In this document: positions 44,521 through 53,097 of the stretch, piece after piece
Layout: the number at the start of each line of letters is the position of its first letter
Numbering within the stretch: position 1 is the stretch's first letter
Source: Nitrososphaerota archaeon
Lineage (GTDB): Archaea > Thermoproteota > Nitrososphaeria > Nitrososphaerales > Gagatemarchaeaceae
DNA: 64,000 bases
Assembly: GCA_027887045.1 (NCBI GenBank)
Contig: JAPCJH010000002.1
Coordinates: forward strand, 322,723 to 386,722
Direction of reading: 5' to 3'
Notes under the pieces: model-generated
The model's database searches: none
What the model saw: only the letters and a program-made list of their open reading frames with translations
Told to the model about the DNA's origin: nothing
Translations under genes and position numbers: made by a program

Positions 44521-45258
44521 TCAGCCAACGAGGTAATACCTCCTCACGAGTTCGTTGTCGTGAATTTGCTGAGCATCCCCTGCGAATACAATCTTCCCGT
44601 GAACCATGATGTAACCCCAGTCAGCAATCTTCGCAGCCTGCGGTAGGTTCTGCTCTGTCATCAGAATCGTCAAGCCGTATTTGTCTCTGAGTTCCTTTAT
44701 CGTGGACATGAGCTTGGTGATAACTATCGGTGCAAGACCCAGGGAGGGTTCGTCGATTAGAAGTAGCTTCGGGTTAGACATCAGGGCTCTGGCAATCGCC
44801 AACATTTGTTGTTCCCCTCCGCTTAGGGTGCCAGCAAGTTGACCCTTCCTCTCCCTGAGAACTGGAAAGAGTTCGCCCATGGACTTGAGGTTCTCCTTGT
44901 GTCTCTTTCGCGCGCTTTTCTTGAACGCTCCCATCAAGAGATTCTCCTCCACGGTTAGAAGGGGGAACAACCGTCTTCCGTCCGGAACAAGGGAAACTCC
45001 CGCCTCCACAATCTCGTATGGATGCATGCCCGCGAGTTCCACCCCAGCCCCGTCGTCGCTCAGCTTTGCACTACCGGCATCGGGCGTGACCAGACCGGCC
45101 AGACACTTCAGGAGCGTGCTTTTCCCGTTCCCGTTCGTCCCCAACAGGACCGTGACGCTCCTTTCTTTCACGGTCATCGAAACCCCGTGGAGCACCCTCA
45201 CTCCGCCGTAGCCTGCTTGCAGGTTCTCTATGGAAAGAACCGACTGGTTACTCGCCAA
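44521..45258 (-). CDS. livF: Branched-chain/amide-type ABC ATPase LivF
   Basis: 245-residue ATPase, last gene of importer 2. It has LSIENLQAGYGGVRVLHGVS, Walker A GTNGNGKST (Thr/Asn variants of the usual GPNGAGKST), GTLSGGEQQMLAIARALM signature, Walker B LLLIDEPSLGLAP and H-loop ILMTEQNLP. The TTG start at 45258 overlaps the end of livG by 11 bp. It belongs to the set running from the formamidase at 50.3 kb, which suggests amide or urea-like substrates rather than leucine. Confidence 0.92.
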   Translation of the reverse strand: MASNQSVLSIENLQAGYGGVRVLHGVSMTVKERSVTVLLGTNGNGKSTLLKCLAGLVTPDAGSAKLSDDGAGVELAGMHPYEIVEAGVSLVPDGRRLFPLLTVEENLLMGAFKKSARKRHKENLKSMGELFPVLRERKGQLAGTLSGGEQQMLAIARALMSNPKLLLIDEPSLGLAPIVITKLMSTIKELRDKYGLTILMTEQNLPQAAKIADWGYIMVHGKIVFAGDAQQIHDNELVRRYYLVG

Positions 45259-45961
45259 TGTATGCTTTCAGGACCTCCGGATCATTGGAGATTTCTTCAG
45301 GGTCCCCTTCGGCAATCTTCACGCCGAAGTCGAGAACAACTATCCTTTGAGAGAATCCCATGACCGCCCTCATTATGTGTTCCACCATAACAATGGCGAT
45401 TCCCCTGCCGTTCAGACCCCTCAGGAGTTCGACCACGTCATCCGCCTCGCCGCTCGTGAGTCCAGCGAGAACCTCGTCAAGGAGTAGAAGCTCCGGTTTC
45501 CCGGCGAGTGCGCGGGCAAGTTCCATTTCTCGAAGCTCAAGCTGCGTAAGTTGCTTCGGTCTAAGGGAAGCTTTCGCTGAGAGTCCAACCTGTTGAAGTA
45601 GTTCAAGCGCAACGTCACTAGTCTCTCCATCTTTGTTGTGCAGGCCCCTGATGAATACCAGAGGGACGATGACATTGTCCAAGAGCGTCATGCTCGAAAG
45701 AGGTTTCGGAATCTGAAAGGTCCGCCCTATACCCAATTTGGCCCGCTTGTGCGGGGAGACCCTAGTAATGTCTCGGCCCTTATAGGCCAGACGTCCTTTG
45801 TCTGTCCTTATCGTCCCCGCAATGATGCTGAGGAGCGTGGTCTTCCCTGACCCATTGGGACCGATTAGCCCCAATCTCTCTCCTTTCTCGACCCGAAAGT
45901 CGACATCTGACAGAGCCCTGACGCCACCGAAATTCTTCGTCACACCTTTCGCGTCAAGCAT
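45248..45961 (-). CDS. livG: Branched-chain/amide-type ABC ATPase LivG
   Basis: 237-residue ATPase of importer 2 starting at ATG 45961. Walker A GPNGSGKTT, GRTFQIPKPLSSMTLLDNVI, the LivG-typical segment, LTQLELREMELARALAGKPE (signature degenerate: LTQLELRE in place of LSGGQ), Walker B LLLLDEVLAGL with Val for Pro, and H-loop IVMVEHIMRAV. The degenerate signature is normal for some LivG proteins. It lies one base downstream of livM. Confidence 0.9.
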   Translation of the reverse strand: MLDAKGVTKNFGGVRALSDVDFRVEKGERLGLIGPNGSGKTTLLSIIAGTIRTDKGRLAYKGRDITRVSPHKRAKLGIGRTFQIPKPLSSMTLLDNVIVPLVFIRGLHNKDGETSDVALELLQQVGLSAKASLRPKQLTQLELREMELARALAGKPELLLLDEVLAGLTSGEADDVVELLRGLNGRGIAIVMVEHIMRAVMGFSQRIVVLDFGVKIAEGDPEEISNDPEVLKAYIGE

Positions 45962-45962
45962 C

Positions 45963-46919
45963 TCAATTCACCGTACCCGTACTTCTCTTTCCGAACAGTC
46001 TGGAGAAGATGCCCTTGAGCCCACCAGGGGAGAAGATTCCGAACACTAACATTGCTGCTGCCACTACCGCTAGGTTGTACTGCGAGGTGACCGTCACGGA
46101 CGCAGCTTGCTGGATACTGCCAAGAACGAGAGCGCCGATGATCGGGCCCTGCCACGTTCCTATCCCACCAATGAACGTCATCACGAAAACGTTGAACGAT
46201 ATTCCCAGGTCGAAGATGCTGTACGGCTCAATATATCCTATGTACAGCGGATACAGAGACCCTACGACTCCCATTAGGAACCCGCTCAACACGTTCGCAT
46301 ACAGCTTGAGTCTGAACGTCGGCACTCCAAGAGTTTCTGCGGCCTGTTCGTCGTCCCTGAGAGCCATCAATCCTCTTCCGATCCAGGAATTCTCTATCCA
46401 GTACGAGAGACCTATTGAGACAACCGAAATCCCAAACATTGCCACGAAAAGAAGTTCAATGAGATTGCCGTAGATCGCCGGAGCCGCTGGGAATCTGATG
46501 TAGAGACCGACCGCGCTCCCTAGCGCTGGGGTATTCAGGACGATGGACTGCACTAAAGTCGTCGCGGCCAACGTGGCGATAGCAAAATAAACACCCCGGA
46601 GCCTGAGTGAAGAATATCCAATCAGCACCCCAAAAAGGGCGGAAACAGCTCCCGCGGCCAGAATCGCGATGACTTCGGGGATCCCGAGTGAATTGAACAG
46701 ATACGCCGACACGTATGCGCCGACCCCGAAAAACGCGGATGTCCCGAAGTTCAGGTAGCCACCATATCCACCGAGTAAATTCCAAGCGACAGAGAGGGCG
46801 ACATACTGAAGCACGATGTACGAGGCGAAATAGAAGTACGGCTGTTTGTAGAAAACGGGCAGAATGGCGCCAAAGGCCAGCGAGACGAGTAGATACATCG
46901 GTGCTAAGTTTCTTTTCAT
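45963..46919 (-). CDS. livM: Branched-chain/amide-type ABC permease LivM
   Basis: Permease of about 318 residues from ATG 46919, chosen because it overlaps the livH stop as ATGA; the frame extends 24 codons further without support. It has VAWNLLGGYGGYLNFGTSAF (LivM signature), RLRGVYFAIATLAATTLVQS and ALRDDEQAAETLGVPTFRLK, the ATPase-docking loop. About ten membrane helices. It pairs with the upstream LivH in importer 2. Confidence 0.9.
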   Translation of the reverse strand: MKRNLAPMYLLVSLAFGAILPVFYKQPYFYFASYIVLQYVALSVAWNLLGGYGGYLNFGTSAFFGVGAYVSAYLFNSLGIPEVIAILAAGAVSALFGVLIGYSSLRLRGVYFAIATLAATTLVQSIVLNTPALGSAVGLYIRFPAAPAIYGNLIELLFVAMFGISVVSIGLSYWIENSWIGRGLMALRDDEQAAETLGVPTFRLKLYANVLSGFLMGVVGSLYPLYIGYIEPYSIFDLGISFNVFVMTFIGGIGTWQGPIIGALVLGSIQQAASVTVTSQYNLAVVAAAMLVFGIFSPGGLKGIFSRLFGKRSTGTVN

Positions 46920-47785
46920 CTTCTGAGAATCCCCGAAGGCCTCAGTGCAAGAACTAGGAGGAGGATTACTGCGGATACGGCAAGACTCCACCCGGCACCC
47001 AAGTAAATTGTAGCAATGTTCTCTGAAATTCCGAGAACGATGCCGCCCAAGAGCGCACCGACGACGCTACCAGACCCCCCGAGCACGACGACTGCGAAGA
47101 CTCGACCAATCAATAGCCTGTCCTGGTACGGGCTTATCGGTCCCACAGCCAGAACCAATCCGCCCGCGAGACCGGCCGTCGCAATCGATACGCCCATTGC
47201 GATGAGCCTTATGGTTTCTGGTTTTGCACCCATCAACGACACTGCTTGGGCATCCTGTGCAACCGCCCTAATGGCCCGACCCCGAAACGTCCTAGACAAG
47301 AACAGTTCAAGTGCTATTACAGCTGCGACGCCCGCCACGAACGAGTACACGAATCGCAAAGGGAGTAGAAGAGGACCAAAACTCACCGCGACCGAACCGT
47401 AAGCTGAATACAATGCTTTCAGACCCACCCCGAATTGTGTCGCCATCCCGACTTCCAGCAGGATCAGCAAACCGAAAAAGAGAACTAGACCAGCTAGGGA
47501 TGATTCCCCTCTGCGCTCGAAAGTGTTGCTATAGAATAGGTAGAGCGCGTTCCCGATGACGTAGAAAGGGGCAACTAGCAATAGGCCCGCTATGATCGGG
47601 TCTATGCCGAACGTCTGGCTCAACGCCAACGCAAAGTAAGCCCCGAGAATGATGAAGGCCGGATGAGCGACGTTTGCAATGTCTATCAGGCCGAAAGATA
47701 TTGTTAACCCCACGGAAAGAGCGGCGTAGAAACCTCCTATCAGGAGCCCTGTTGCAATTGACTCTAGCAGCAGGTCAAGTGCCAA
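46916..47785 (-). CDS. livH: Branched-chain/amide-type ABC permease LivH
   Basis: 289-residue permease with GFYAALSVGLTISFGLIDIA followed by NVAHPAFIILGAYFA, the LivH N-terminal pattern, and AVAQDAQAVSLMGAKPETIR as docking loop; it ends LALRPSGILRR. The start is TTG at 47785, 18 bases after the binding-protein stop. Eight or so membrane segments. It forms the channel with LivM. Confidence 0.91.
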   Translation of the reverse strand: MALDLLLESIATGLLIGGFYAALSVGLTISFGLIDIANVAHPAFIILGAYFALALSQTFGIDPIIAGLLLVAPFYVIGNALYLFYSNTFERRGESSLAGLVLFFGLLILLEVGMATQFGVGLKALYSAYGSVAVSFGPLLLPLRFVYSFVAGVAAVIALELFLSRTFRGRAIRAVAQDAQAVSLMGAKPETIRLIAMGVSIATAGLAGGLVLAVGPISPYQDRLLIGRVFAVVVLGGSGSVVGALLGGIVLGISENIATIYLGAGWSLAVSAVILLLVLALRPSGILRR

Positions 47786-47803
47786 TGTTCCTTAAGCCGT
47801 TAG

Positions 47804-49108
47804 CTAGCCGGACCAGCCAGCGAACGGGTAAACTAGGTTTCCCGACTTGTAAGCAGCCGGCCACACTATCACTTGGTGTCCTGGTCCTGAGAACGCGCTC
47901 ACGCTTGCCCCGGCTATGTTCTGATATTGGATCCACAGAACCCTTGAGTATGACCACTCTCCACTCGCTGCGAAAGTCATGTTTCCACCGATCGTGGTGA
48001 AGGTGTGTCCGTGTATGTAGGTCCCCAGCTGGTCGTTATTCCCGAAACAGTTGCAACCCTGAATAGCCTGGGTGAGCATCTGCATTGCCGCGTACGAGTA
48101 AGGTGGATACAGATAACCCAAGGGGTCGAACGCAGCTGCGCCAGAGGCGTTCGCGACCGCTTCATACCTCAGGATGAAGGAGTTCACACCGGGGAAATTC
48201 AAAGTGGGCTCAGGAACCCAATAAGCAAATGTGACTATCCCTTGCAAGGACTTGCCCAGAGCGGCCTCCAGCGCAGTGAACTGAGGGCCAATCATTCCTC
48301 CTCCCATCAGCTTGGGCGTGAAGTTGACTCCCTTCGAGGCTTGGACTATTCCCACCGAGTCAGACGGGTATGAGCAAATGAACGCGATGTCTGGATTGGT
48401 AGATTTTACTTTCTGCATCAGCGAGGTGAAGTCGGTCTGGGTGGGAGGGTACGTCTCGTTGTCTACTATCCTGAAGCCACCCACAGCCGCGGCTTTCGCG
48501 CCTCCTATGGAGCATTGCTGCCCAAAGTCGTTTTGAACTGCCACGAAAGCGACTGTTTGTGGCTTGGGATTGATTGAAGCAGCCAGCTCAAAGTAGCCTC
48601 TTACCTGATCGTAGTTGGGGTCTGGCCCGATAGGCGCCGCTTGGAAGAACTTGTTGTAGTTGATCCCTGCGTTTGCGTTTGTGCCAAAAAGCCCCAGAAG
48701 TATCTTCCCCGATTGGCTCGCGACGGGCATGGCAGCGGCCGTGTCGACGGTACCTAACGTTACCAAATAGTCAACATTATCAACGGAAATCAACTTTTGG
48801 ATGAGCGCGGGGACCTTGGACGTGTCCGAGGCATCATCATAGGCTATGATCTGGACTTTGTGTCCTGATATGCCACCAGCGGCATTCGTGTCATTGGCCC
48901 ATATGTTGATGGCAGTTAATCCAGGCACTCCCGCGAGCGCTAGAAAACCGCTCTCCTGGATTACGACGCCAATCTTGATTGGGGTCGTCGTAGCTGGTAC
49001 ATATGAGGTTGTGTAATAGTAATAGCCTCCGCCTGCGACCACCAAGATTACGATGACAGCGACGACAGCAACCGTCCTTGAGACGGCTCGACGCCGCGAT
49101 ACCTGCAC
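47804..49108 (-). CDS. livK: Branched-chain/amide-type ABC substrate-binding protein (LivK family)
   Basis: Receptor of importer 2, about 434 residues from GTG 49108. That start is 28 bp from a TATA element; GTG 49117 and TTG 49114 lie closer. The N-terminus (QVSRRRAVSRTVAVVAVIVIL) is a basic tail and membrane helix followed by a Thr-rich linker. The receptor fold shows IKIGVVIQESGFLALAGVPG, VDYLVTLGTVDTAAAMPVAS and AFVAVQNDFGQQCSIGGAKA. It probably binds small amides or amino-acid-like solutes, inferred from the acetamidase/formamidase gene just upstream. Confidence 0.9.
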   Translation of the reverse strand: MQVSRRRAVSRTVAVVAVIVILVVAGGGYYYYTTSYVPATTTPIKIGVVIQESGFLALAGVPGLTAINIWANDTNAAGGISGHKVQIIAYDDASDTSKVPALIQKLISVDNVDYLVTLGTVDTAAAMPVASQSGKILLGLFGTNANAGINYNKFFQAAPIGPDPNYDQVRGYFELAASINPKPQTVAFVAVQNDFGQQCSIGGAKAAAVGGFRIVDNETYPPTQTDFTSLMQKVKSTNPDIAFICSYPSDSVGIVQASKGVNFTPKLMGGGMIGPQFTALEAALGKSLQGIVTFAYWVPEPTLNFPGVNSFILRYEAVANASGAAAFDPLGYLYPPYSYAAMQMLTQAIQGCNCFGNNDQLGTYIHGHTFTTIGGNMTFAASGEWSYSRVLWIQYQNIAGASVSAFSGPGHQVIVWPAAYKSGNLVYPFAGWSG

Positions 49109-49130
49109 GAACAACACCTTTGCTTCCTTT

Positions 49131-49142
49131 GTTATTTAAGCC
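49131..49142 (-). promoter_or_regulatory. TATA element for liv cluster 2
   Basis: Reverse-strand GGCTTAAATAAC, 28 bp from GTG 49108; lies in the short gap after the formamidase stop, so the importer has its own promoter. Confidence 0.55.
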
Positions 49143-49154
49143 TGAATTGCGTGG

Positions 49155-50291
49155 CTATTCAAGGAACGCGGCTTTCGGAACCGTAAAGGAGACGGTCCAA
49201 TTGGGCCCGTCGACGACTTCACTGAGCTTCAGATCCCCCGCGACGCTCGAGACCACGTAGGCATCCCTCAGGGTGAGATTGTGTTCGCGCATCAACCAGT
49301 CAACCATCTCCTTGACCGCTTCTCGGGCAGCTTGGTTAGTGTTCCCCCCGATTCCCATAGTCAAATAGTAGCCTTTGCTGTCGAGAACAGAGTTCTGGGG
49401 CGGGATAATCGCCCTCGGCTTTGGAATGTTCCAGTTCTTGTGAACCCTGAAGCGACAGTGGAGCTCGCCCGCAATTTCTATTGCCGTAAGGCAGACTTCC
49501 CCATCCCCTTGGGCCGCGTGTGCGTCCCCGGTCGAGAAGAGCCCGCCTTCATTGAACACAGGAAAGAATACTCTGCTCCCCTTTGTAAGCTGGCGTATGT
49601 CGAAGTTCCCTCCGATTTCGAAGGGAGGAATAGTGCGATACACTCCCTTCCGGGCGGGTGCGACTCCCATTATCCCCATGAAAGGAGCGACCGGAACCTT
49701 CACCTTATTCTGATTCATGTACGCAAAACCGTCCGAGAACCGCCAGAGCTTGAAGTAGGGACCTTGGAAGTCGGGGTCGTCCAAGACTGCAGCATTTGGG
49801 TCGGAAAAGACCAATCCAAATCCAGGAAGCATTGCAGTCCAACCGTAGTCATATCTTGGTATTACATCGAGGACCTCCACCTCTAGTGCATCTCCGGGTT
49901 GCGCTCCCTTCACGAAGACTGGTCCGCTCAGAGCGTGTACCCGATTGAAGTCCAGCTTTGTGACGTCCTCTGCTGTGGATGAGGCTGACATCTGTGAATC
50001 TGACCCATCTCTGCACTCAAAGACCACGACGTCATTCTCGGTCACTTCGACGACCGGCCTAATCTGGTTGCTCCACCGGTTGTGGATGTTTGCCGGATGA
50101 TCCCGAATTCGAATCGTTCTTCCATCTCCTCTTTTCCCAAACTCAATGGGTTCGGACCCGCCAGCGCCTGGACTTCCCACGGCCATTTTCCCACGAACCG
50201 GAAAATCAGGCGAATTAGCAATCGTCCCTAGTTTTAGTTCCGGTAATACGAGGCCAGCGTTCGTCATGACGTAACCGTTACTGAAACACAT
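49155..50291 (-). CDS. Acetamidase/formamidase family amidase
   Basis: Amidase of about 378 residues from ATG 50291 releasing ammonia from formamide, acetamide or similar small amides. Family marks: HNRWSNQIRPVVEVTENDVV, ECRDGSDSQMS, VHALSGPVFVKGAQPGDALE, RKGVYRTIPPFEIGGNFDIR and the metal/active-site run FSTGDAHAAQGDGEVCLTAI. A TATA-like CTTAATATTT at 50329-50338 argues against the longer frame back to 50477. It is upstream of and co-directional with livKHMGF, the arrangement known for bacterial amide (FmdDEF) and urea transport, so the two probably supply ammonia from amides. Confidence 0.9.
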   Translation of the reverse strand: MCFSNGYVMTNAGLVLPELKLGTIANSPDFPVRGKMAVGSPGAGGSEPIEFGKRGDGRTIRIRDHPANIHNRWSNQIRPVVEVTENDVVVFECRDGSDSQMSASSTAEDVTKLDFNRVHALSGPVFVKGAQPGDALEVEVLDVIPRYDYGWTAMLPGFGLVFSDPNAAVLDDPDFQGPYFKLWRFSDGFAYMNQNKVKVPVAPFMGIMGVAPARKGVYRTIPPFEIGGNFDIRQLTKGSRVFFPVFNEGGLFSTGDAHAAQGDGEVCLTAIEIAGELHCRFRVHKNWNIPKPRAIIPPQNSVLDSKGYYLTMGIGGNTNQAAREAVKEMVDWLMREHNLTLRDAYVVSSVAGDLKLSEVVDGPNWTVSFTVPKAAFLE

Positions 50292-50328
50292 TTCTTCTTG
50301 ATTCGCTCGCGAAGTTGTTGCGCTGAAT

Positions 50329-50338
50329 CTTAATATTT
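50329..50338 (-). promoter_or_regulatory. TATA element for formamidase
   Basis: Reverse-strand AAATATTAAG, about 42 bp upstream of ATG 50291, leaving a ~15-base leader. Confidence 0.45.
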
Positions 50339-50524
50339 CTTTGTAAGTGAATGAACACGAAGAATCCCAATGTATCCTATGTTCTGTCACCTTGTTCAGA
50401 CATTGGTAGGATTTCGGAGCATCGCCAATTTCTCCTAAACAAACTGTCGAGACTTGCCTCCCATTTCCATGTTCCACTTATTTCGTTATCGTCTGGTAGA
50501 AAGCCGCGGTCCGAGCCAGAACTG

Positions 50525-50824
50525 CGGGGATGAGTTGAATCAAGACAAACGATTTTATCACTTGATTGTAGACTCATGTTAGTTGTTTTCGATCAATGAA
50601 CTCCACCAGTACTCCTCAACAGTGAGACGTGCATTTCTCGAGAAGCTGGCAAGCCTGCCTTGGGAGACTATAACTAAGAACCGTGAAGCCAGCTACTACA
50701 GCATGAAGGACATAATGCTTCACATGATAGACAACGAAGACATGGTCGTGAGCCGCCAGATTCTCAAGGTGCCTGACTACAAGAGGGCACGCGACTGGAA
50801 GGAGTACGGGGACATGCGCATGAT
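50525..50824 (+). repeat. Segmental duplication, copy A (intact DinB-like gene 5' part)
   Basis: About 300 bp containing the promoter, inverted repeat, TTG start and first ~80 codons of the DinB-like gene; over 90 percent identical by eye to 55385-55682. Identity ends abruptly after GACATGCGCATGAT in both copies. Confidence 0.85.
50538..50567 (+). promoter_or_regulatory. TATA box flanked by inverted repeat
   Basis: AATCAAG (50538-50544) and CTTGATT (50561-50567) are perfect inverted repeats on either side of the TATA element GATTTTATCA (50551-50560), which lies 27 bp before TTG 50583. A repressor bound here would block TBP. The duplicated copy keeps one arm intact and has one change in the other. 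Confidence 0.5.
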
Positions 50825-51089
50825 CAGAGAGCACCTCGATGAGGTCGAGAAAAGGACCAAGGCTTACCTGGAAAGTGCGGACGAGAAGGAGCTGGGAAGG
50901 CGAGTAACCTTTACGGTTAGTTCTGGATCCTTCGACCTCTCAGCCGAAGAGTGCCTGATGCAGTCATTCACGGAACAACTGTACCACTTGGGCGAACTGA
51001 TCGCCTTGCTCTGGCAGGAGAACATCGAACCCCCAAGAATGCAATGGTTCTGGAATAACCCTAAGACACAGACCTCTGACCATTCCTAG
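50583..51089 (+). CDS. DinB-family four-helix protein
   Basis: 168-residue DinB/YfiT-like protein, a fold used by metal-dependent thiol transferases and hydrolases. It begins MFSINELHQYSSTVRRAFLE; the metal-binding His candidates are in IMLHMIDNEDMV (about residue 47) and in TEQLYHLGELIALLW (about residue 136), the latter being the usual C-terminal His-helix. The TTG start is leaderless with respect to the TATA element. Its first half is duplicated, truncated, at 55440. It may be a thiol-linked detoxification enzyme given the redox genes nearby, but no substrate can be named. Confidence 0.75.
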   Translation: MFSINELHQYSSTVRRAFLEKLASLPWETITKNREASYYSMKDIMLHMIDNEDMVVSRQILKVPDYKRARDWKEYGDMRMIREHLDEVEKRTKAYLESADEKELGRRVTFTVSSGSFDLSAEECLMQSFTEQLYHLGELIALLWQENIEPPRMQWFWNNPKTQTSDHS

Positions 51090-51285
51090 GCAGGCAGTAC
51101 GAACGTCGAAACCCGACGGTGAGGGAGAGATCAGAGCCACCTTGTCTTCCTCTTCTCAGTTTTTCGTCAACGCTCTCAAGCGAGGGACTTCAAATCAAGA
51201 AGGAGTTCGAGTCTTCGACACTCGCCGCTTGGTTTTCGTAGACGATTCAAGCGGACGACACACAGCTACCCTTTACGCTAAGAGA

Positions 51286-51321
51286 AACAAAAAGGAGCCC
51301 CTGCGCAGCAACGCTAGGGGC
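51286..51321 (-). terminator. Hairpin plus T-run after the DUF1326 gene
   Basis: On the reverse strand, arms GCCCCT (51316-51321) and AGGGGC (51297-51302) form a stem that overlaps the stop codon and is followed by TCCTTTTTG. Good candidate terminator. Confidence 0.55.
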
Positions 51322-51913
51322 CCGTGAAATGAAAAGCCGCGTAGTTCCCATCCTTGCCCGTGTTGTCCCACTCCATGCCGAAGTCATTGAAGTGACTCTT
51401 TACACCTGTTCCCATGTTCATTGCATCAACAGCCGGGGACAGCGGGTGGTTGGCAACCTGAATCGGCTTCTTCTTTTCTCCACCTTCAGTTGGCTTCAGC
51501 TGATATTCGAGTACCCCAGGAACGTTGACCCAGATCTTCTTGGCGTCAATCGATATCGGGGCCCACTTCACCCCCTTCACTTCCTTGATTAGTCCAGCGA
51601 GGATCGCTGGGGCGCCGCCGGCCTTGCCGCCAAAGATGGTCTCAAGCGCCGCCTGCTGTTCTTTGCTAGCCCGGTTGTCCAGGTAGAGCGCTGCCGTCCA
51701 GCCGCCCTTCCAGAAGTTTCCCGGGGAATGTGAGGCCATGACGGCGTTCAAACCGTCAAGTGATACCTTTCCGTACTTGCCTTTGTGAATATGGAATCCA
51801 TCCATGCTGTCGCAGTGGCCCATTGTCGGGTCCGAGTAGAAGAGGCAGGGGCAGCCTGAGTCGCAACTGCAGGAGTTTATCCAGTCACCGTCGAGTGCCC
51901 ATTTTTCTGGCAT
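51314..51913 (-). CDS. DUF1326 family protein
   Basis: About 199 residues from ATG 51913. It starts MPEKWALDGDWINSCSCDSG and continues with CPCLFYSDPTMGHCDSM, giving the DUF1326 cysteine pattern C-x-C-x3-C-x-C followed by GHC; GKYGKVSLDGLNAV and ASKEQQAALETIFGGKAGG are other family elements. No signal peptide. In many genomes DUF1326 and DUF2182 genes are neighbours, as here, and the cysteine set suggests metal binding. The TATA element GGATAAATAAC at 51941-51953 supports the 51913 start. Function unknown. Confidence 0.85.
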   Translation of the reverse strand: MPEKWALDGDWINSCSCDSGCPCLFYSDPTMGHCDSMDGFHIHKGKYGKVSLDGLNAVMASHSPGNFWKGGWTAALYLDNRASKEQQAALETIFGGKAGGAPAILAGLIKEVKGVKWAPISIDAKKIWVNVPGVLEYQLKPTEGGEKKKPIQVANHPLSPAVDAMNMGTGVKSHFNDFGMEWDNTGKDGNYAAFHFTGP

Positions 51914-51940
51914 ATGATCGACGCGCAATTGCTATTGTTG

Positions 51941-51953
51941 TGTTATTTATCCC
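51941..51953 (-). promoter_or_regulatory. TATA element for DUF1326 gene
   Basis: Reverse-strand GGGATAAATAACA, about 34 bp before ATG 51913. It lies between the stop of the DUF2182 gene (51978) and DUF1326. Confidence 0.5.
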
Positions 51954-51977
51954 TAACAGGTTAGGCGGAGCGTGCTC

Positions 51978-52760
51978 TCACACCACGATCAGAGCCGCAC
52001 CCACCAGGAGGAATCCGACTCCGAACGCCCTCGGGACCCACCTCTTGAGGGGGAGGTTCCTCTCCAGGAATATCACTCCGCTGAAGGCGGCCATCCAGGC
52101 GAGCCCCATCGATGCGGAGACCAGTAGGAAAACCATCATGACCCAGCAGCAGCCAACGCAGTACTTCGCGTACTCCAGTCCCATTCGGGCAGAACCGGAT
52201 ACGCCGCCGCTGTAATGTTTGAAGAGGAAGGAATTGGGATGACATCTCGCCAGACATTCTCCCTTGACAGGGGAGAGCTGGTAGACTGCCACGACAATCA
52301 GAGCGACCCCCAGCCCCGCACTGGTTCCGATGAACAGGTTGACCGAGAGGGGAAGCTGGCTCAATATTGCGGCGGCCGCCACGTAGAACACAGCACCCGC
52401 CGCGACCCACGCGCCCATGTAGGTGACAACGAAAAGGACTGCCTTCGTCGGCGTGGGACCTCCTCCTTCTCTGATTTCCTTGCTCGCGCTGCCCCCAACG
52501 TGCAGAATCATCAGGAGCATCGGCACCGCGGTGGGGAACATCATCGCAACCATGCTCACAGTCCATGCGACCACGAAAAGGGCTAGCGCTACAAGATCCA
52601 AGGGGAGCGCGGGCGTTCCCACCATAGGACCGATGTTGAAGATCGTAAGAGCCCAGGCAAGCAAAGCCAATGTGCCTACAGAGAAACCGATGGCGAACTT
52701 GCCGGAGGCCAATGCGATTGGGAACCTCGGCATCGTTAATGAGCGTTCCGAAGCCCTCAA
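51978..52760 (-). CDS. DUF2182 metal-binding integral membrane protein
   Basis: Seven or eight hydrophobic segments. DUF2182 hallmarks are VAWTVSMVAMMFPTAVPMLL (Met-rich helix), GECLARCHPNSFLFKHYSGG and YAKYCVGCCWVMMVFLLVSA, then AAFSGVIFLERNLP. The CxxxC/GCC and Met clusters suggest copper or other soft-metal handling. The start is uncertain: TTG 52760, ATG 52733 (MPRFPIALASGKF) or ATG 52835; only the last has a Shine-Dalgarno-like AGAGAGGA. It lies upstream of DUF1326 in the same direction with a promoter between, so the pair may be co-expressed but not strictly co-transcribed. Confidence 0.82.
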   Translation of the reverse strand: MRASERSLTMPRFPIALASGKFAIGFSVGTLALLAWALTIFNIGPMVGTPALPLDLVALALFVVAWTVSMVAMMFPTAVPMLLMILHVGGSASKEIREGGGPTPTKAVLFVVTYMGAWVAAGAVFYVAAAAILSQLPLSVNLFIGTSAGLGVALIVVAVYQLSPVKGECLARCHPNSFLFKHYSGGVSGSARMGLEYAKYCVGCCWVMMVFLLVSASMGLAWMAAFSGVIFLERNLPLKRWVPRAFGVGFLLVGAALIVV

Positions 52761-52864
52761 GGAACAATCTGATGCGAGGTCAACACATAAGAACAAGGCT
52801 GCCCGCCTTGCCACTGCGCCCTTGAGGTCGGGCATTCCTCTCTACCGACACCACGGAACCATGC

Positions 52865-52993
52865 TCACGGGGATTCTTGAAGTAGTGGTAGGACCTCTCG
52901 CAACAGCTTCACATTTCTCCTGACGGTGTCCACCTCCACCCCGGCGGCTTCCGCCAGGAAAGGAATCGTCACTCTCCGCTTCCTGCTCATCAT
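52865..52993 (-). CDS. Small (42-residue) helix-turn-helix-like protein
   Basis: Short frame starting at ATG 52993: MSRKRRVTIPFLAEAAGVEV is followed by DTVRRNVKLLREVLPLL, which reads as one helix-turn-helix (AEAAGVEVDTVRRNVKLL). A TATA-like TTCTTATCTGG at 53014-53024 lies about 26 bp upstream, a leaderless arrangement. It may be a mini-regulator of the DUF2182 gene downstream or the remnant of a larger winged-helix protein. No Cys or metal site. Confidence 0.4.
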   Translation of the reverse strand: MMSRKRRVTIPFLAEAAGVEVDTVRRNVKLLREVLPLLQESP

Positions 52994-53097
52994 AATCAAA
53001 GAAAATCCTCACCAGATAAGAACCTGGAACCCTGGATAGCGGGCGGTGCGGGGAGGAGAGGCTGAAGATGTTCAGCCCCCATAGTGCAATGGATTCT

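Noticed and set aside
49281-49886. 201-codon + frame opposite the formamidase
   Set aside because: Antisense shadow of a recognised family; no start context.
51142-51327. 61-codon + frame after the DinB-like gene
   Set aside because: Runs through the terminator hairpin of the DUF1326 gene and has low-complexity Ser/Arg text.
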